In this document: piece after piece, positions 39,846 to 43,318 of the stretch
Layout: each line of letters starts with the position of its first letter
How positions within the stretch are numbered: the first letter of the stretch is position 1
DNA from: an uncultured Actinomycetes bacterium
GTDB lineage: Bacteria; Actinomycetota; Actinomycetes; Nanopelagicales; Nanopelagicaceae
Assembly: GCA_903933585.1 (NCBI GenBank)
Contig: CAIZKO010000096.1
Coordinates: 1 to 43,318, forward strand
DNA length: 43,318 nt
Reading direction: 5' to 3'
Notes under the pieces: generated by a model
The model's database searches: none
What the model was told of the DNA's origin: nothing
What the model saw: the letters and a program-made list of their open reading frames with translations, nothing else
Translations under genes and position numbers: made by a program

Positions 39846-41528
39846 ATGAAGACGAAGACAGCAACACCTAGCAGATCACTTATCGCGAAGGGCGTCGTCG
39901 TGGCGCTCTTCTCGGTATTCCTCGTGGCCCCCGCCCTTGGCGCCGATACTGCATTCACGCCAATAAACTTGGTCGCACCAAGTGGAATCCCAAATGTTGC
40001 GCCACTTCCCTTTACCGGAGTAACGGCTGCAGCATTTACAGTTCCATCGACGATGGTAAATCTCACTGTTACTCCCAATCAGGGGACTGTTGGTTCACCT
40101 ATGGTTGTCTCTGGAAAGGGCCTACCAGCCAGTGCCACACTTCAAATGACATGGGGAACCGCATCCGGAACTTGGGTCGCCGATGTTCAACCAAGCTCTG
40201 TTAACTACTTGGGCGATAGCATCACAAAGTTCAATGTAAATATGGCAACGGTCACTACCGATGCCAACGGAGCCTTCTCATACTCCACAACCGTTCCCTC
40301 CGATTTTGGTGGGGTACACGATATCTATGTAGTGCAAAATGGGGCGGCGCTGGCACACGGCGGCTATCAAACCACTCGCTCGCTAACGATTTCTCCAACT
40401 AGTGGTCCAATCGGAACCCCGATCACCATTACCTACACCGGTATGGGCGCAACTCTTTATACGGCTGGCGCTGCAGTTCACTGGGATAACAGCATGGCCG
40501 GTGAGATGCAAGCTCTCTGGACTCGCGGTACTGGAATTGTCACTATCCGCGCAGCTGGTCCTCGTGGAGTGCACTATGTAAATGTTGGTGATGCAATTGG
40601 CGTCACCTACATGAACATCATTCAATCGCCAGTTCCTTATGCAAATGGCGGCTCGCTACCATTTACAGTAACTAGTGATCCAGGTGTTGGTAAACCTTCG
40701 GCAACTTTCCCTGCCGTGGTGGAACCTACAACAACGCTACGTACGACTTTGTCTACCGTAGGAATGGATCCAAATACGGTAGCAACCATGTCTCTCTCTA
40801 AGTCGAGCGGCGACATTCTCTCCAAAGTAACCGTTAATACCGCCAAGGTAGCAACCGATGGCACTTATCAACTAGTTTGGTCAACAGTTGTTGGCAATCG
40901 TGTTAACTGCACTGGAACCTGTTGGGCATTTAACTCGATTCCACTAGGTACGGCAACAGTGCTCAATGGTTCATCTTCAACCGAGGTTACAATCCCAGAC
41001 AATCTAGGCGGATTTCATGTTATCCAAATGGTTAAGGGATCGGTTATAGAGGCACAAGCTACATTCTATGTAAAAGAAAGCATCATGCCTTTCTATGACA
41101 GTAAAGGCAAAGTGATCGGAATGGGTGTTGCAATGTTCGACCCATCGACTTCTCCTGAATCTGTTGCTCGTGGACAAGCAGGAGAACCAACGACAACCTT
41201 TAAGAATGGTGAAGCATTCACCATCAGCATTAAGGGTGTTGGATGGACTCAGCTCGATAACACACTCGCTGTAACCTACGATAACAATTACATCGGGTAT
41301 GGATGTGGTTTTAACTCCAATGGATACATGGTTGTAAAGATGATCGCTACTGGTGCTCCTGGTACGCATATCATCGACTTCCACCCATTGCTGTACACAA
41401 ACCAGCCATCATTTGCCAATACTCCTTATGGAATGCTCCCAGTTCTCTCATCAGATCGGGATTTCCCAGGGTTGGCACTTGGTTATCAAGTACCTGCTTT
41501 CCACTTTGCAATCAAGATTGTGCGATAA
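39846..41528 (+). CDS. Secreted Ig/IPT-type repeat protein (560 aa)
   Basis: A 560-aa secreted protein. The signal peptide covers about residues 1-33 (APALGA). Several beta-sandwich modules follow. Two begin VTPNQGTVGSPMVVSGKGLP and ISPTSGPIGTPITITYTGMG, the classic opening of IPT/TIG or similar Ig folds. Repeated phrases such as VPSDFGGVHDIYVV and IPDNLGGFHVIQMV show an internal duplication of the domain pair. AGGAAAGG before the ATG supports the start. It ends at a strong terminator. A role in surface binding or as a structural protein is inferred from the fold only. Confidence 0.7.
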   Translation: MKTKTATPSRSLIAKGVVVALFSVFLVAPALGADTAFTPINLVAPSGIPNVAPLPFTGVTAAAFTVPSTMVNLTVTPNQGTVGSPMVVSGKGLPASATLQMTWGTASGTWVADVQPSSVNYLGDSITKFNVNMATVTTDANGAFSYSTTVPSDFGGVHDIYVVQNGAALAHGGYQTTRSLTISPTSGPIGTPITITYTGMGATLYTAGAAVHWDNSMAGEMQALWTRGTGIVTIRAAGPRGVHYVNVGDAIGVTYMNIIQSPVPYANGGSLPFTVTSDPGVGKPSATFPAVVEPTTTLRTTLSTVGMDPNTVATMSLSKSSGDILSKVTVNTAKVATDGTYQLVWSTVVGNRVNCTGTCWAFNSIPLGTATVLNGSSSTEVTIPDNLGGFHVIQMVKGSVIEAQATFYVKESIMPFYDSKGKVIGMGVAMFDPSTSPESVARGQAGEPTTTFKNGEAFTISIKGVGWTQLDNTLAVTYDNNYIGYGCGFNSNGYMVVKMIATGAPGTHIIDFHPLLYTNQPSFANTPYGMLPVLSSDRDFPGLALGYQVPAFHFAIKIVR

Positions 41529-41544
41529 GCAGTAGCAATTAAAT

Positions 41545-41594
41545 AAAACTAGCCCCGGACTTCGCTAAGAGGTGTGGGGCTAGTTTTTATTATC
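41545..41594. terminator. Bidirectional terminator shared by the secreted cluster and the transporter
   Basis: AAAACTAGCCCC (41545-41556) pairs with GGGGCTAGTTTT (41576-41587). The 12-bp stem is followed by TTTATTATT on the plus strand and by a T-rich run on the minus strand. The stop codon of the converging transporter (41549-41551) lies inside the stem. Confidence 0.85.
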
Positions 41595-43318
41595 CGAGCA
41601 ATAAATGCGGGCAACCACCAATTCCAGCGACCTAGTAGAACCATAACGCTCGGCAATAAAAGGCCACGGACGATCGTGGCATCGATCAAAACTCCAAAGA
41701 CGAGGCCGATTCCGATCTCTTGCAGCCCGGCGAAGTGCCCGAGCGCTAATCCAGAGACGGCTCCAATAAAGATGAGTGCGGCGGAGGTTACAACTATTCC
41801 TGTTTGCTTAACGCCTTCGGTAATCGCATCTGCATTTGATAGCCCGCGATCCTTGGCCTCTTTGATTCGCGAGATGATGAAGATTTCGTAATCCATAGAT
41901 ACACCAAAGAGCAACACCCCTAAGAAGACGGCGGCCCAGGCTTCGATCGCGTTGAGATGGTAGATACCTAGAGCCTTCGCGAAGTTTTGGTGTCCGAATG
42001 CGAGTACGACGATTCCAAAGGTGACTGCCAGCGAGATTAAGTCCAAGGCGATTGCCTTGATTGGTAGAACTAGGGATTTGAAGGCGCGCAACAGGAGTAA
42101 AAAGGTAATGAGCAGAGCCAAGAGGCCGATCCAAGGGAGGGTTCGAGAGAGGACGTGAATCAGGTCTACACCCTGGGCGGCGGCTCCGCCGATATAAAGG
42201 GTTGCGGACTCGGGGAACCCATAGCGGGCTAACTTGAGAGCTCGTAGTTCCTGGACCAGCGTTTGTGACTCGGGTGCACCAAAGCTATGACGACCAATAA
42301 CGAAGAGGCGCAGGTATCGCCCTGACTCGTCCACGTAAGGCGTCTTTTCACCAGTGGCCACCAAGATGACCTCTGCGTTCTTCAGCAGCTCTGCAGATAG
42401 CGCAGAACGCGCTTGGATAACCGAATTATCGGAGGCCCTTGATTGCGCTCCGAGATCAATGAGTAACTGATTGGGTGTTACTACCCCCGCTCCGATGGCA
42501 GCGGTTGCCAAGGAGAGAGCCCTTTGTGACTCCAGTTGCGCCGGGACGGCGGTCAACGAACTTGGGGTGATGTGAAATGAGTAGATAGGAAGCGCCAACG
42601 CCACAAGGGCGAGGAGGGAGGAAATGGCAACAATTATTGGTCTGCGCACAATTAACGCTGGCAGTCGGCCGAAGGCCGCCGTGCGCCACGCCGAATTTGA
42701 TTTATGGGATCTCAACAGCGAGAGCAAGGCAGGCTGAAGGGTAAATGCAGCGAGGAGTGACACTAGTGGAACCAGTGCTGATGCAACCCCGAGCGATCGA
42801 ACAAAGGGAATCGGCACCAGGGTCAGAGTGGCGAGTGTTATCGCAACCGTGGCGCTGGAGAGTGCAACGGTTCTGCCGGCGCTCGCCATGGTTTTAACTA
42901 TGGCAGCATCTAAATCGTCAGGGGAGTCCGCAACCTCTTTGCGAAAGCGGAAGAGAATGAGCAGCGAATAATCGATCGCGAGTCCAAGACCAATCAGTTC
43001 CACAATATTTGGGATGTAGAGAACCACGAGAAATTTCTGTGACACCAAAAAGATTAATCCAAGAGTTGCGGAAATCGATCCGGCAGCAAAGAGAAATGGA
43101 ATGATTATCTGAGTAGAAAATCCGAGCGCCAGAATAAGTATTAGTAGCGCAACGAGGAGTCCAATGATTTCACCTTTATGTAAATCACTTGCGAGGATCG
43201 GAGTCACATCTCTCTCGATCGCAGGTGGACCGGTAACGAGAGCACCAGATAGTCCCGCAATCTTCAGCGCATTGCGTAGGCCTTCCGTATAACTCGCCGC
43301 CTTGGATAATGAGAGTGA
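41549..43318 (-). CDS. MMPL/RND family transporter, 5' end beyond the window
   Basis: The frame stays open to the right edge, so about 589 C-terminal residues are present and the true start lies outside. The GTG at 43207 is internal, not a start. Two related membrane bundles are visible, each with an RND-type motif: LGLAIDYSLLILFRFR in the first and FGVSMDYEIFIISRIKEA in the second. A soluble periplasmic-type loop separates them. It is a proton-driven exporter, possibly of lipids or drugs. Length and membrane layout fit MMPL proteins of actinobacteria. Confidence 0.85.
   Translation of the reverse strand, partial: SLSLSKAASYTEGLRNALKIAGLSGALVTGPPAIERDVTPILASDLHKGEIIGLLVALLILILALGFSTQIIIPFLFAAGSISATLGLIFLVSQKFLVVLYIPNIVELIGLGLAIDYSLLILFRFRKEVADSPDDLDAAIVKTMASAGRTVALSSATVAITLATLTLVPIPFVRSLGVASALVPLVSLLAAFTLQPALLSLLRSHKSNSAWRTAAFGRLPALIVRRPIIVAISSLLALVALALPIYSFHITPSSLTAVPAQLESQRALSLATAAIGAGVVTPNQLLIDLGAQSRASDNSVIQARSALSAELLKNAEVILVATGEKTPYVDESGRYLRLFVIGRHSFGAPESQTLVQELRALKLARYGFPESATLYIGGAAAQGVDLIHVLSRTLPWIGLLALLITFLLLLRAFKSLVLPIKAIALDLISLAVTFGIVVLAFGHQNFAKALGIYHLNAIEAWAAVFLGVLLFGVSMDYEIFIISRIKEAKDRGLSNADAITEGVKQTGIVVTSAALIFIGAVSGLALGHFAGLQEIGIGLVFGVLIDATIVRGLLLPSVMVLLGRWNWWLPAFIARIIKTSPTPLSEVRG

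Noticed and set aside
43205-43207. GTG as the start of the MMPL gene
   Set aside because: The frame continues without a stop to the right edge, and the preceding residues resemble the soluble loop of MMPL proteins.

Overview
The window looks like chromosome from a moderate-GC Gram-positive actinobacterium. It carries a KorA/KorB pair of the mycobacterial type, an EtfD-like ETF:quinone oxidoreductase, an SCO4226-type DUF4242 protein, several apparently leaderless starts, and Sec-secreted proteins without an outer-membrane export system. A freshwater lineage such as the Nanopelagicales (acI) would fit, partly because of a short secreted ITCYKG-type cysteine module, but this is inference. No phage, IS element, integrase or CRISPR array was seen.

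Layout. 1-3.9 kb: the 3' end of a tRNA (probably Arg-ACG) with a shared terminator, then small metabolic genes (GNAT acetyltransferase, MORN-repeat protein, cupin, aldo/keto reductase, cysteine-desulfurase-like PLP enzyme). 3.9-7.1 kb: two membrane proteins (DUF2157, and one resembling the membrane half of actinobacterial multicopper oxidases) divergent from a GAF-LuxR regulator; between them lie CACCC-type direct repeats. 7.2-9.0 kb: DUF4242 protein and a group II PLP amino-acid decarboxylase. 9.2-19.2 kb: one giant secreted protein (3323 aa) with Ig-like modules, about 18 tandem InlB-type modules, an IPT domain, a Pro/Thr linker and an OmpA-like C-terminus. Convergent to it is an apparent operon for a type I pullulanase, a GH25 muramidase-like protein and an unlisted 57-aa membrane protein.

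22.9-34.2 kb is an oxidation and electron-transfer region: acyl-CoA dehydrogenase, choline-kinase-like phosphotransferase, dimethylglycine/sarcosine-dehydrogenase-like flavoprotein, EtfB, EtfA, EtfD-like Fe-S membrane protein, and 2-oxoglutarate:ferredoxin oxidoreductase KorA-KorB. The two dehydrogenases could pass electrons to ETF, then through EtfD to menaquinone, while KorAB handles the 2-oxoacid step. 34.3-37.9 kb: heme A synthase, two paralogous mini zinc-ribbon proteins, a 52-aa His-rich secreted peptide with a very strong ribosome-binding site, an SDR, an eRF1/host-attachment-like protein and a DUF1304 protein. 38.1-41.5 kb: three consecutive secreted proteins of unknown function, preceded by a long inverted repeat. 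41.5 kb to the end: an MMPL/RND transporter cut by the right edge.

The best candidates for something undescribed are the giant peptidoglycan-tethered adhesin and its neighbouring glycan-hydrolase operon, the 35.2-36.0 kb cluster of mini-proteins, the secreted triad behind the hairpin, and the repeat array in front of the lone multicopper-oxidase-type membrane domain.
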